A stretch of DNA of 45,482 nucleotides from Spirulina sp. CS-785/01 (GTDB lineage: Bacteria > Cyanobacteriota > Cyanobacteriia > Cyanobacteriales > Spirulinaceae): the NCBI RefSeq assembly GCF_028330525.1, contig NZ_JAQMSD010000055.1:1-45482 (forward strand), written 5' to 3'. Made by a program: the position numbers and the translations under genes. This document shows positions 26,585 through 37,633 of this stretch, piece by piece. The notes below the pieces were generated by a model. The model had not been told where the DNA came from, searched no databases, and saw nothing but the letters and a program-made list of their open reading frames with translations. The first letter of the stretch is position 1. Each line of letters opens with the position of its first letter.

Positions 26585-29540
26585 GCTTCAATGGGGCTGC
26601 TCTCAAGGAGCAGATTTAAACCCCACTGGCAGGGATTATCACATTGGGCATGGCACTGATGCTTCAATGGGGCTGCTCTCAAGGAGCAGATTTAAACCCC
26701 AGCTTATCAATCCCTCCCCCCAGCAGGTCACGCTTCAATGGGGCTGCTCTCAAGGAGCAGATTTAAACAATATTCCGAGTATCCCCCTATCCAAGTGGTG
26801 TGGGCTTCAATGGGGCTGCTCTCAAGGAGCAGATTTAAACTTTTTGGGTTTTACTAAGCGAACGCAGGCCACCTCGCTTCAATGGGGCTGCTCTCAAGGA
26901 GCAGATTTAAACAATTAGCGGCACTACTCCAAGCGAGAAAGCGGTGGCTTCAATGGGGCTGCTCTCAAGGAGCAGATTTAAACGGGAGTACCAATAACTC
27001 TGATTTCCTCCGTGACCCGCTTCAATGGGGCTGCTCTCAAGGAGCAGATTTAAACTCTGCTGTGTTTTGTTGCCCGTCCAAAAGTTCCGATAAAGCTTCA
27101 ATGGGGCTGCTCTCAAGGAGCAGATTTAAACGGGAAAATGCTTTGGCAGGGATTAACGAAGTGGCTTACACGCTTCAATGGGGCTGCTCTCAAGGAGCAG
27201 ATTTAAACGAAGGATTAGAGGGATTTAAAGAAGGCCGAGATAAAGCTTCAATGGGGCTGCTCTCAAGGAGCAGATTTAAACGGTACGTCCCTCCGTTAGG
27301 GTGAACACTTGGGGCTAAGCTTCAATGGGGCTGCTCTCAAGGAGCAGATTTAAACAGCCAGGGAGGAGTGGAGTGGTTGGGGGGAGGCTAGCTTCAATGG
27401 GGCTGCTCTCAAGGAGCAGATTTAAACGTTGGCAACTTCGTGATCTCTCTAGCTATCCTCCCGATGCTTCAATGGGGCTGCTCTCAAGGAGCAGATTTAA
27501 ACGTAATTGATTATAAACATGGAAAACAAATTTGTTCTGCTTCAATGGGGCTGCTCTCAAGGAGCAGATTTAAACCATTCCAAGGTTTGCGTGAGGAGTT
27601 TGCTATCACAGTGCTTCAATGGGGCTGCTCTCAAGGAGCAGATTTAAACGGCATTTTTATGAGGCCGAATCAGGTATAGAGTTGCTTCAATGGGGCTGCT
27701 CTCAAGGAGCAGATTTAAACCTAAATTTTACACCAATTAATTCACATTCCGGTAGCTTCAATGGGGCTGCTCTCAAGGAGCAGATTTAAACCTTAATTTG
27801 TTCATCTGTGTAGGTGGGAGTAGCCGTGCTTCAATGGGGCTGCTCTCAAGGAGCAGATTTAAACCCCAGTCCTCAGAGTCGCCCCCCTCCCTAAGTAGGC
27901 TTCAATGGGGCTGCTCTCAAGGAGCAGATTTAAACAGTCTATCCATAACTGACGCAATAGGGGTAGTAGAGCTTCAATGGGGCTGCTCTCAAGGAGCAGA
28001 TTTAAACTCTGATCCCGATCGGAGAGGTAGTGGAGAAGGCTGCTTCAATGGGGCTGCTCTCAAGGAGCAGATTTAAACTTGCTGGGAAGGCGATCGCGGT
28101 ACTCAGCCCAATTTTTTAGGGGGCTTCAATGGGGCTGCTCTCAAGGAGCAGATTTAAACAAAAATATTATTATTAATGAAGAAATTTATAAATGCTTCAA
28201 TGGGGCTGCTCTCAAGGAGCAGATTTAAACTTGGCTTTTCTTTTTTCGCTCACCCTGATCTTCGCTTCAATGGGGCTGCTCTCAAGGAGCAGATTTAAAC
28301 AATGGATATAAATTCTGATGCCATATCAAAAATTTTCGGCTTCAATGGGGCTGCTCTCAAGGAGCAGATTTAAACTCGACAATATGGATGCCCTGAAATT
28401 GGGATTCTGCGCTTCAATGGGGCTGCTCTCAAGGAGCAGATTTAAACCCTTTAGCAAGGTTTCTTGATACTCAGTAAGTTTGCTTCAATGGGGCTGCTCT
28501 CAAGGAGCAGATTTAAACTATTAAACAGATTAGAAAAAAATCTGGATTTTTAGCTTCAATGGGGCTGCTCTCAAGGAGCAGATTTAAACCGTCTCGCCAG
28601 CTCCTCTCCCGCCCCTTTTCTCCGCTTCAATGGGGCTGCTCTCAAGGAGCAGATTTAAACTTTTTTGGGGATACCAGAGCGATCGCAATATATGCGGCTT
28701 CAATGGGGCTGCTCTCAAGGAGCAGATTTAAACCCCAGAAAAGTTTGGTCTTGGTTTTGTTCGGTGTGCTTCAATGGGGCTGCTCTCAAGGAGCAGATTT
28801 AAACACTCTGGAATAGGCACGGGGGCCCACCTTGATATCAGCTTCAATGGGGCTGCTCTCAAGGAGCAGATTTAAACATAAAAGACGGGCTGGGAGACCC
28901 CCTGACCCAGACCGGCTTCAATGGGGCTGCTCTCAAGGAGCAGATTTAAACTTTTTGTATCCGCAAATTTTCGTCTCCACGTCCCGAATATTCGCTTCAA
29001 TGGGGCTGCTCTCAAGGAGCAGATTTAAACCTTTCGTTGGCGGAACTAAGGCAACGGAGTGGATGGCTTCAATGGGGCTGCTCTCAAGGAGCAGATTTAA
29101 ACTCGGTTCGCGTGGAAGGCCAGTACAGCGTAGAATATTCGGGCTTCAATGGGGCTGCTCTCAAGGAGCAGATTTAAACCGCAGGGGCGGGGGCGATCGC
29201 CGTACCCCGACGTGCTTCAATGGGGCTGCTCTCAAGGAGCAGATTTAAACATTGCCTCATATGAGGCAATGTTAGACCCGGTGTTTCCGCTTCAATGGGG
29301 CTGCTCTCAAGGAGCAGATTTAAACGAAACACCCGACTGGTTCAATCTCCCACTTGAAGGCTTCAATGGGGCTGCTCTCAAGGAGCAGATTTAAACGTTG
29401 TTGCCAATTGATATAACTAGGGTTAAACGCGGCTTCAATGGGGCTGCTCTCAAGGAGCAGATTTAAACTCTACCTTTTGTTTGTTTACATTTTCTGGGTA
29501 TTAGCTTCAATGGGGCTGCTCTCAAGGAGCAGATTTAAAC
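26585..29540 (-). CRISPR. CRISPR array, 41 repeats of 37 nt, 40 spacers
   Basis: I read 41 identical 37-nt repeats, first at 26585-26621 and last at 29504-29540. On the plus strand the repeat begins GCTTCAATGGGG, has a stem CTGCTC / GAGCAG around TCAAG, and ends ATTTAAAC. Spacers are 33-44 nt, mostly 34-36. I infer transcription on the minus strand: that orientation gives the ATTGAAGC 3' end (crRNA 5' handle), matches the cas gene direction, and places a promoter-bearing leader at 29541-29797. The repeat at the trailer end (26585) is not degenerate. Spacers 21, 29 and 36 each contain a GCGATCGC octamer. Short in-frame ORFs through the array are repeat translations and not genes. Confidence 0.98.
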
Positions 29541-29797
29541 AGCGGGACTCCACAACCCTTGTCATATTGAATTTTCAAGGTGCAGTTGCGCGACACTCGA
29601 TCAAAATGCGCTATACCGTTTAATTGTACCAAAATTGACTCCTCAAGAAAACCCCTCAAACTCATAATTTGTAAGGCTTCTAGGGAATGCGCGACACTCC
29701 AATCTTCCCGTAACGCCTCAAATCTAGACCTCATCAGCCTTTCCCCCTAATTTGCACAACTTACTTCCTAAACAGCCACCCCGTCGCGCAAATCGCA
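29541..29797 (-). promoter_or_regulatory. CRISPR leader with candidate promoter
   Basis: These 257 bp lie between the csb2 stop and the first-transcribed repeat. On the minus strand TACAAT (29623-29628) is a good -10, putting the transcript start near 29616 and a 75-nt leader before the first repeat. A 12-bp direct repeat, TGCGCGACACTC on the plus strand, occurs at 29587-29598 and 29688-29699, 101 bp apart, and could bind a leader protein. A 70-codon frame on the minus strand (29522-29734) runs into the repeat and is probably not a gene. Confidence 0.6.
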
Positions 29798-31333
29798 CTA
29801 TTCTGGACGAAACACCCCCAAGCCAAAATGCGCTCCATATCCCAGCGCGATCGGCCCCTTAACTTCCTCCTTAAACACCAGTTTAAACCCATACCCCTGC
29901 ATCGGCCCCCGTGACCCTTTCCCGTGGAGACGGTTTCGCCAAAACTTTGAACCATAAAACTGCTCTTTTACCCCAAACTTGCTCTGTTTAGGCAATAACT
30001 CCACCGACTGACAGTCGGGAAACCCCATCTCCCCTAAAAGCCGTTGTACCTCCTCCTCTCGCTGATAGCGGCCGTTTTTCTTGTGGGGATAGCGGGGAAA
30101 AATCAAGGGAGTGAGCGATCGCCAATAGTAACTTTTCTCCTGATCCTGAGATTTCTTTGCAGGGCAATAGGTTAAAGAAGAAATCGACGGTTGTTCCTCT
30201 AAACGCCCCACCGCTAATAAAACCAACTGATAGCCAGAAATGCCACCTCCGTAGATTTTGCGGACTTTCGCCAGGGCTTGCACCGCATCGGGGTTAAAGC
30301 CCTCTTTCGCCCACACTAAAATATGATCAATCTTGCCATCCCCATCGGCATCTTCGGGTAAGAAAAAGGCGTGTTGATGGCCTTGTAGGCGGTTTCCGTC
30401 TTGATCCTTTCCAGAAAAGACAGGCAATCCGTCGGAAATTTTGTTTAAGGTTTTATGGAGGCGATCGCCAATGGCAATAGCTTGGGTTAAAGGCGGCAAT
30501 ACCGAGGCTTTCACCGTCTCACTCACCAAGCGAAACCGAGCAAAATTAGGCAATAATAAAGCACCTTCAGAGGGTTTTTCGGGCTTCAGGGAAGTCTCCT
30601 GCACCCCATACCGCACCCAACGCCCCCCAGGGATACCATTCCACCCTTGAGCGTGTAAGTCGCCAATATCCAACTCTAACACCTCTACAATGTCCCTCGG
30701 AATCGTCCAAGACTTTTTCCCCCGCTTTTTCTTAGGTTTAGGCAGCATCCCTAAAGTATCCTGTAACTGGGTTAACCTGGCTTCATCAAGAGGGACTAAA
30801 ACATTGAGGGTGTCTAGAATATCTTGGGGGTTGTCTTCTAACTCCTCAGTCATGGGAAAAGCCGTGATCAACTCAGGTTTTTCATCCTTTACGGTGATTT
30901 CTACCCAAGATTCGGCCCTGCCTAAATAGGCGATCGCGCCACAAAGTTCTTCCAATAATCCCCTCTCCGGTTTCGCCAACGTTACATCCGGCCACCACAC
31001 CATCAGAGAGTCATCTTTATGAATCACATAAAAGGTATCTAAAACACGAGTTGTTTTATTCTTCCCTTCCCGACGAATGGGCATATAGTGACGGGTGTGA
31101 GCCTCCGTATAATTGGGTAAAGAATAATGGGGTAAATTGTTGCTTAATTGGCTCAGTAAACTTAATAATACCCTGCGGTCTGGCGTTTCCGGTAAGCGAT
31201 AATAAGCCGATACTAACGCCCGTAAAATGCGCCAAGGTGAGGGCGGCCATTCCACAACCCCTTCATTGACTTGATGAGTCCAAGGGGTAGCATGATAGCG
31301 GCCTGCGAGGAATTTACAGGAAAGAGTAATCAT
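29798..31333 (-). CDS. csb2: Type I-G (I-U) CRISPR-associated protein Csb2 (Cas5/Cas6-like fusion)
   Basis: The 511-residue RAMP protein opens MITLSCKFLAGRYHATPW followed by HQVNEGVVEWPPSPWRILRAL, the characteristic start of Csb2. In type I-G systems Csb2 is a Cas5-Cas6 fusion: it caps the crRNA 5' handle in the effector complex and is thought to process pre-crRNA. The central part has IPGGRWVRYGV, and the C-terminal RAMP half ends with ...GPIALGYGAHFGLGVF, a glycine-rich loop. It is the last gene of the cas operon, next to the leader. No cas6 is present elsewhere in the locus, consistent with the fusion doing that job. It is separated from csb1 by 242 bp that carry a dispersed repeat. Confidence 0.88.
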   Translation of the reverse strand: MITLSCKFLAGRYHATPWTHQVNEGVVEWPPSPWRILRALVSAYYRLPETPDRRVLLSLLSQLSNNLPHYSLPNYTEAHTRHYMPIRREGKNKTTRVLDTFYVIHKDDSLMVWWPDVTLAKPERGLLEELCGAIAYLGRAESWVEITVKDEKPELITAFPMTEELEDNPQDILDTLNVLVPLDEARLTQLQDTLGMLPKPKKKRGKKSWTIPRDIVEVLELDIGDLHAQGWNGIPGGRWVRYGVQETSLKPEKPSEGALLLPNFARFRLVSETVKASVLPPLTQAIAIGDRLHKTLNKISDGLPVFSGKDQDGNRLQGHQHAFFLPEDADGDGKIDHILVWAKEGFNPDAVQALAKVRKIYGGGISGYQLVLLAVGRLEEQPSISSLTYCPAKKSQDQEKSYYWRSLTPLIFPRYPHKKNGRYQREEEVQRLLGEMGFPDCQSVELLPKQSKFGVKEQFYGSKFWRNRLHGKGSRGPMQGYGFKLVFKEEVKGPIALGYGAHFGLGVFRPE

Positions 31334-31487
31334 TGTTTTTGGTGATTGGTTGTTTGTTGGTAAGCATTCAGCTATCAGCCGTCAGTCATCAGCTTAAAAC
31401 TAATATGAAATTCGGATGATTCTGTTTAATAAGAAGTGATAAAGCGAGATATTTCCATTACTTAATTTTATCATCATCTTTTTCTGT

Positions 31488-31546
31488 ATTTTCTCAACCT
31501 GTTTTAACAGGTTTTCCCTTTGAGCCTTGGGTTTTAACCCAAGGTT
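31488..31546 (-). repeat. Dispersed palindromic element, copy 3, inside the cas operon
   Basis: The stem AACCTGTT / AACAGGTT (31496-31513) is followed by CCTTGGGTTTTAACCCAAGG (31525-31544), the same two-hairpin order as copies 2 and 4. It lies in the 242-bp gap between csb1 and csb2. The remaining gap (31334-31487) holds TAAGCATTCAGC, a piece also found next to copy 4, and no gene. Confidence 0.75.
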
Positions 31547-31575
31547 CAATGAGAAACTTCCCTAAACCCTAAAAA

Positions 31576-34753
<3,178 letters not shown>

Positions 34754-34801
34754 TTGGGTAATGGATAATGGATAATTGATAATTAGCGAACCAACAAATA
34801 G

Positions 34802-37216
34802 TTAATATTTTGCTGAGGCTCGCCAGTCGGCGATACGGATGAGGGTTTCGAGGTAGGCTAGTTTGAAGGGGCCGTGGTGATGGAGAAGCGCGATCGCGCG
34901 ATTTCGCCAAGACTCCTTCCCCAATTTGATACACTGTAAAGTAAGCGTATGCTTTTGACTCGTAATGCCCTCCACTCGCTCAATCTCATCCCCATCCCAA
35001 ACCCCCAACGCATAGGGAATATCAGGTGGAGACGGTTTCGTTTCCCTTGGCCTCGCTTGCACCGTCATACGGACTTTTCCGTGATGACAGGCCACTAAAT
35101 AGGCCAATAAAAAGTCCTCTGGATACTCCTCCCAGGCCACCAAAGCACTAGCCCACTCATGGCGAAACCCGCGCCGCCAGTCTTCAGGGGGTTTCATTGC
35201 TTTTCGCTCTTGGCGAGTATGATCAGATTTAGCCCAGAGTCCATTTTCGCGCTCAGGGCGTTTTTGGGTTAATAAATCCTGAAACACCGGATGCGCTTTC
35301 CCCACATCATGGTAAAGTCCAGCTTGGATTAACCGTTGCACTAAGTTTTCATCCCAGTCATAGGCTTCTTGGAGAGAATTAAACTTGAATTCCTTTAACC
35401 CGTCTGGCACATCTTCAAGCAGCGTTTTCACTGCTGCTGCAACATCATTAGAATGCTGATGCAGAGAAACAAAACACCCCACCTGAGTTGTCGAGTTGTC
35501 ATCATCACTATCAGGACTTAAGCTCTCTTGAATTGCCAGATCATTCTTGTTATCTTGTTCAGGATTGGGCGTAATGGCTGCAAACTCTCGATCCTTGGGA
35601 TTCCCGGTAAACCCTAACTCTGAGGAATATCCCCCCGCTTTACAAGGAAACATCACAGCCAACCCCGGATAAAGTTTCTCCACCCTAACCCATTCTCCCT
35701 GACTACGCTCCCACCGATAAGCCGGGTTTCGCACACGCACTTTTTGCCAATATTTCGCCGCTTGGGGGAGGGAAACGCGACAGAATTCTGGAGGTTGTAA
35801 AGCGGTGGTGTCTTCCGGTGGCCCTTTCCCTTGCCACTCTCGCCACGCTATTAAGACATCCGTGTCTTGACTGTCTCGAATAAAGGGAGATACATCAATA
35901 TCATGCCCCATTAAATCCGTAGAAGTGTCGAATAGTTGCAAGATATCCGCTTTCCGAGGAATTAACCCCTCAATAGCCTCTGGCTCAACTGTGATCTTAG
36001 ACAGGGTAGCTGGACTAACATTATCAAGGGATTGTAGCTCTTTTCGCCCTGTCTCCATTGCCTCGACACTATAGTGCCAAGTAATATTTTTCTTATTTAA
36101 ATCGGCGTAATCAATCCAGTACACTTGAGTAATGCTGTCCTGTTCCCCCCGTCGGTTACAGCGTCCAAACCGTTGCACCAGAGACGGCCAAGGAGCTAAC
36201 TCCGTAAACAAAACCGCCGCCGAGATATCCACCCCCGCTTCAACGGCTTGTGTCGCCACTACAATGCCCGTGAAGGTGTCTAAATCCCCTTGTAGGTTAC
36301 TTCTATCCTCGGCGCGAAATCGGGAGTGTATGAGGCGTTTTTCGGTGTCTGAGGGAAGGTGTTGATAAATAGCCTGCGATCGCGCAACCTGATTACAGAT
36401 CACCAAAGTTAACTGCCCCCCTTGATGCGCCGCCAAAATTTCCGGCACAATCTTCTTAGCATAGGCCGTCTCTTTCCCCCCATCCCAAACCGTTGTCGCC
36501 CGTTGTAAAGGCTTATTAGCATAAAACCGTTGTCGAAGCCCCTCCGCCTGTAAATCCGCCTCAGATAAGCCCAGAAACGCCCCTAAATCCGGTTTATAGT
36601 CCACCGTCTCCACCTGCTCACGGTGTAACGTTGCACTCATCCAGAGAGATTTAACGTTCCCATACCCGTTAAACTGTTCTCGAAACCCTTGTAACTGTGC
36701 CGTGGTGCGTAACCCATTCCCCATCAACTGAGTTTCATCCATCACCCAGAGACAATCATTATTCAGCAAAGCAAAATCAATGGGCCACCGATGGCGATTC
36801 ATACTATAGCCCCGATTTAACGCCCGACTCAACAATTGATCCTGCGTCCCCACCACAATGCAAGGATACTCTGGCAAAGACACCCAATCTTTCTCAATCT
36901 TGCCCCCCATCAACTGATAGAGTGTGATAGGTGGGTCAATCTGACTCAGCCAAGTTTGAATATTGTTTGTCGTTTGGTCAACCAGAGAACGCATCGGTAA
37001 ACAATACGCCAATCTTAGGGGAGTCTGCCTCCGGATAGTCTCATCAGGATGATAAAACCGCCGCCACACCCAAGCAAGCACCACTGCCGCAGTTTTCCCG
37101 GCCCCCGTCGCTGCATCGAGAAACAAGGGAAAGTCTGCACTTTCTGCTAACTGCACTTGATAGGGAAAAGGTTGATATCCCGTGACGTGACGAAACCACG
37201 CTGTAAAATTCTCCAT
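34802..37216 (-). CDS. cas3: Type I-G CRISPR-associated helicase-nuclease Cas3 with C-terminal HD domain
   Basis: The 804-residue protein starts ENFTAWFRHVTGYQPFPYQ, then has an SF2 helicase: Walker A AATGAGKTAA (35-44), motif II DETQ (160-163), motif III SAT (194-196), and motif VI QRFGRCNRRGE. The HD nuclease follows at the C-terminus: HD at 636-637 (YHDVGKAHPVF), HE at 686-687, HHG at 711-713 and the last metal-binding Asp near 797 (RIADWRAS). Helicase-then-HD order is typical of type I-G Cas3, whereas most Cas3 proteins have HD first. All catalytic motifs appear intact. It is the first gene of the operon, with 417 bp of non-coding DNA upstream holding the crRNA-like cassette. Confidence 0.9.
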   Translation of the reverse strand: MENFTAWFRHVTGYQPFPYQVQLAESADFPLFLDAATGAGKTAAVVLAWVWRRFYHPDETIRRQTPLRLAYCLPMRSLVDQTTNNIQTWLSQIDPPITLYQLMGGKIEKDWVSLPEYPCIVVGTQDQLLSRALNRGYSMNRHRWPIDFALLNNDCLWVMDETQLMGNGLRTTAQLQGFREQFNGYGNVKSLWMSATLHREQVETVDYKPDLGAFLGLSEADLQAEGLRQRFYANKPLQRATTVWDGGKETAYAKKIVPEILAAHQGGQLTLVICNQVARSQAIYQHLPSDTEKRLIHSRFRAEDRSNLQGDLDTFTGIVVATQAVEAGVDISAAVLFTELAPWPSLVQRFGRCNRRGEQDSITQVYWIDYADLNKKNITWHYSVEAMETGRKELQSLDNVSPATLSKITVEPEAIEGLIPRKADILQLFDTSTDLMGHDIDVSPFIRDSQDTDVLIAWREWQGKGPPEDTTALQPPEFCRVSLPQAAKYWQKVRVRNPAYRWERSQGEWVRVEKLYPGLAVMFPCKAGGYSSELGFTGNPKDREFAAITPNPEQDNKNDLAIQESLSPDSDDDNSTTQVGCFVSLHQHSNDVAAAVKTLLEDVPDGLKEFKFNSLQEAYDWDENLVQRLIQAGLYHDVGKAHPVFQDLLTQKRPERENGLWAKSDHTRQERKAMKPPEDWRRGFRHEWASALVAWEEYPEDFLLAYLVACHHGKVRMTVQARPRETKPSPPDIPYALGVWDGDEIERVEGITSQKHTLTLQCIKLGKESWRNRAIALLHHHGPFKLAYLETLIRIADWRASAKY

Positions 37217-37291
37217 TGGATTAGATTGTGAGATGGACAGAAAACTCGCTTCCCTAGACTAATTTTGTAGACAATTAACGATTAGTTGAAT

Positions 37292-37358
37292 AAAAAAGCT
37301 AAAGGGTTGACTATTTAGCTAATGTTTGCATAATAACACACCTTTTCATAAAATTTAA
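37292..37358 (-). ncRNA. Candidate small RNA (CreT-like?) or cas3 leader with mini-ORF and terminator-like hairpin
   Basis: From the promoter at 37365-37394 transcription would start near 37358. Nine nt later an ATG (37349) opens a 12-codon frame, MKRCVIMQTLAK, ending at TAG (37311). Its third codon is AGG, a rare arginine codon in many bacteria. The stem AGCTAAA (37320-37314) / TTTAGCT (37303-37297) follows with TTTTT, resembling a weak intrinsic terminator. A short RNA with a near-leaderless mini-ORF and a hairpin recalls CreT toxins of CreTA modules. Alternatively this is only the cas3 5' UTR. I see no biochemical clue to decide. Confidence 0.3.
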
Positions 37359-37364
37359 CTTTTT

Positions 37365-37394
37365 CTTATAAACTTTTTTTTAGGCAGACGACAA
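37365..37394 (-). promoter_or_regulatory. Candidate promoter facing cas3, containing the pseudo-spacer target
   Basis: On the minus strand TTGTCG (37394-37389) and TATAAG (37370-37365) are spaced by 18 nt. They match TTGACA at 4/6 and TATAAT at 5/6. The sequence between them, TGCCTAAAAAAAAGTTTA (37386-37369), is the target of the pseudo-spacer upstream. A protein complex bound here would block RNA polymerase. The 3 nt preceding the match are 5'-GTC, the candidate PAM. Confidence 0.5.
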
Positions 37395-37414
37395 GAACGA
37401 GACTCAGCAAAAAT

Positions 37415-37454
37415 AATGGGGCCGCTTGAGATAATATCCCAAGCGGATTAAATT
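37415..37454 (-). repeat. Degenerate CRISPR repeat 2 (pseudo-repeat)
   Basis: On the plus strand AATGGGGC matches the array repeat. It is followed by a stem CCGCTTG / CAAGCGG where the array repeat has CTGCTC / GAGCAG, and then ATTAAAT where the array has ATTTAAAC. The loop is 11 nt rather than 5. The stem is preserved with changed sequence and is followed on the minus strand by a T-rich stretch. Confidence 0.65.
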
Positions 37455-37486
37455 CCGACTACTCCCAGTAAACTCTTTTTGAGGCA

Positions 37487-37529
37487 ACTTCAATGGGGCC
37501 ACGCTAGACAAAGCAGGAATTAAGGGAAC
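37487..37529 (-). repeat. Degenerate CRISPR repeat 1 (pseudo-repeat)
   Basis: On the minus strand it ends GCCCCATTGAAGT; 12 of these nt (GCCCCATTGAAG) are identical to the array repeat's 3' end, which becomes the crRNA 5' handle. The interior differs and is 6 nt longer (43 versus 37), with a weaker stem (TGCT / AGCG). The 5' end keeps GTT. Confidence 0.75.
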
Positions 37530-37555
37530 TATTGAGCTACTGGTAGTCAAGCCCT

Positions 37556-37561
37556 ATTATA
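37556..37561 (-). promoter_or_regulatory. Candidate -10 box of the crRNA-like RNA
   Basis: A perfect TATAAT on the minus strand lies 27 nt before pseudo-repeat 1, predicting a start near 37549. The -35 is weak: nothing close to TTGACA is found 16-18 nt upstream. A TTGACC is present but only 9 nt upstream of the box. Confidence 0.45.
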
Positions 37562-37633
37562 CAATGAAGCGGTCAAACAGGGAAACCTGATTCCCTCCTC
37601 TCTCCGTGTCCTCTGTGGATCAACTATCAACTA

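Larger units (their letters stand above)
37415..37549 (-). ncRNA. Candidate crRNA-like RNA (CreA/CreR type) upstream of cas3
   Basis: Reading the minus strand, a TATAAT box (37561-37556) is followed by pseudo-repeat 1 (37529-37487), a 32-nt pseudo-spacer (37486-37455) and pseudo-repeat 2 (37454-37415). This is the layout of CreA-type RNAs, which are processed like crRNAs and guide the effector complex to repress a promoter without cleavage. The first 18 nt of the pseudo-spacer match the promoter 100 bp downstream, with mismatches only at positions 6 and 12. CreTA modules and Cascade-repressing RNAs are described for other type I systems. I do not know of one for a Csx17-containing I-G locus. 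Expression and function are inference. Confidence 0.6.

Noticed and set aside
26517..29623. Chain of ORFs of 60-140 codons across the array with repeated QWGCSQGADLN or MGLLSRSRFK
   Set aside because: These are translations of the CRISPR repeat in two frames; the content between them is spacer sequence without coding character.
29522..29734. 70-codon minus-strand frame between the array and csb2
   Set aside because: It runs into the first repeat and covers the leader with its candidate promoter; no family resemblance.
31056..31250. Minus-strand 64-codon frame inside csb2 and similar overlapping frames elsewhere
   Set aside because: They lie within strongly supported genes in another frame, with no motif.
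37369..37486. The 18-nt match upstream of cas3 as a simple local duplication
   Set aside because: The two copies are exactly 100 bp apart in the same orientation, which a duplication could give, but similarity stops sharply at both ends, one copy is framed by pseudo-repeats at the expected spacer start, and the mismatches fall at 6 and 12. Duplication is not fully excluded.
37415..37529. The cassette as a decayed remnant of an ordinary CRISPR array
   Set aside because: A remnant would not be expected to keep a TATAAT box, a preserved stem of different sequence, and a spacer matching the adjacent promoter. A relic later recruited for regulation remains possible.
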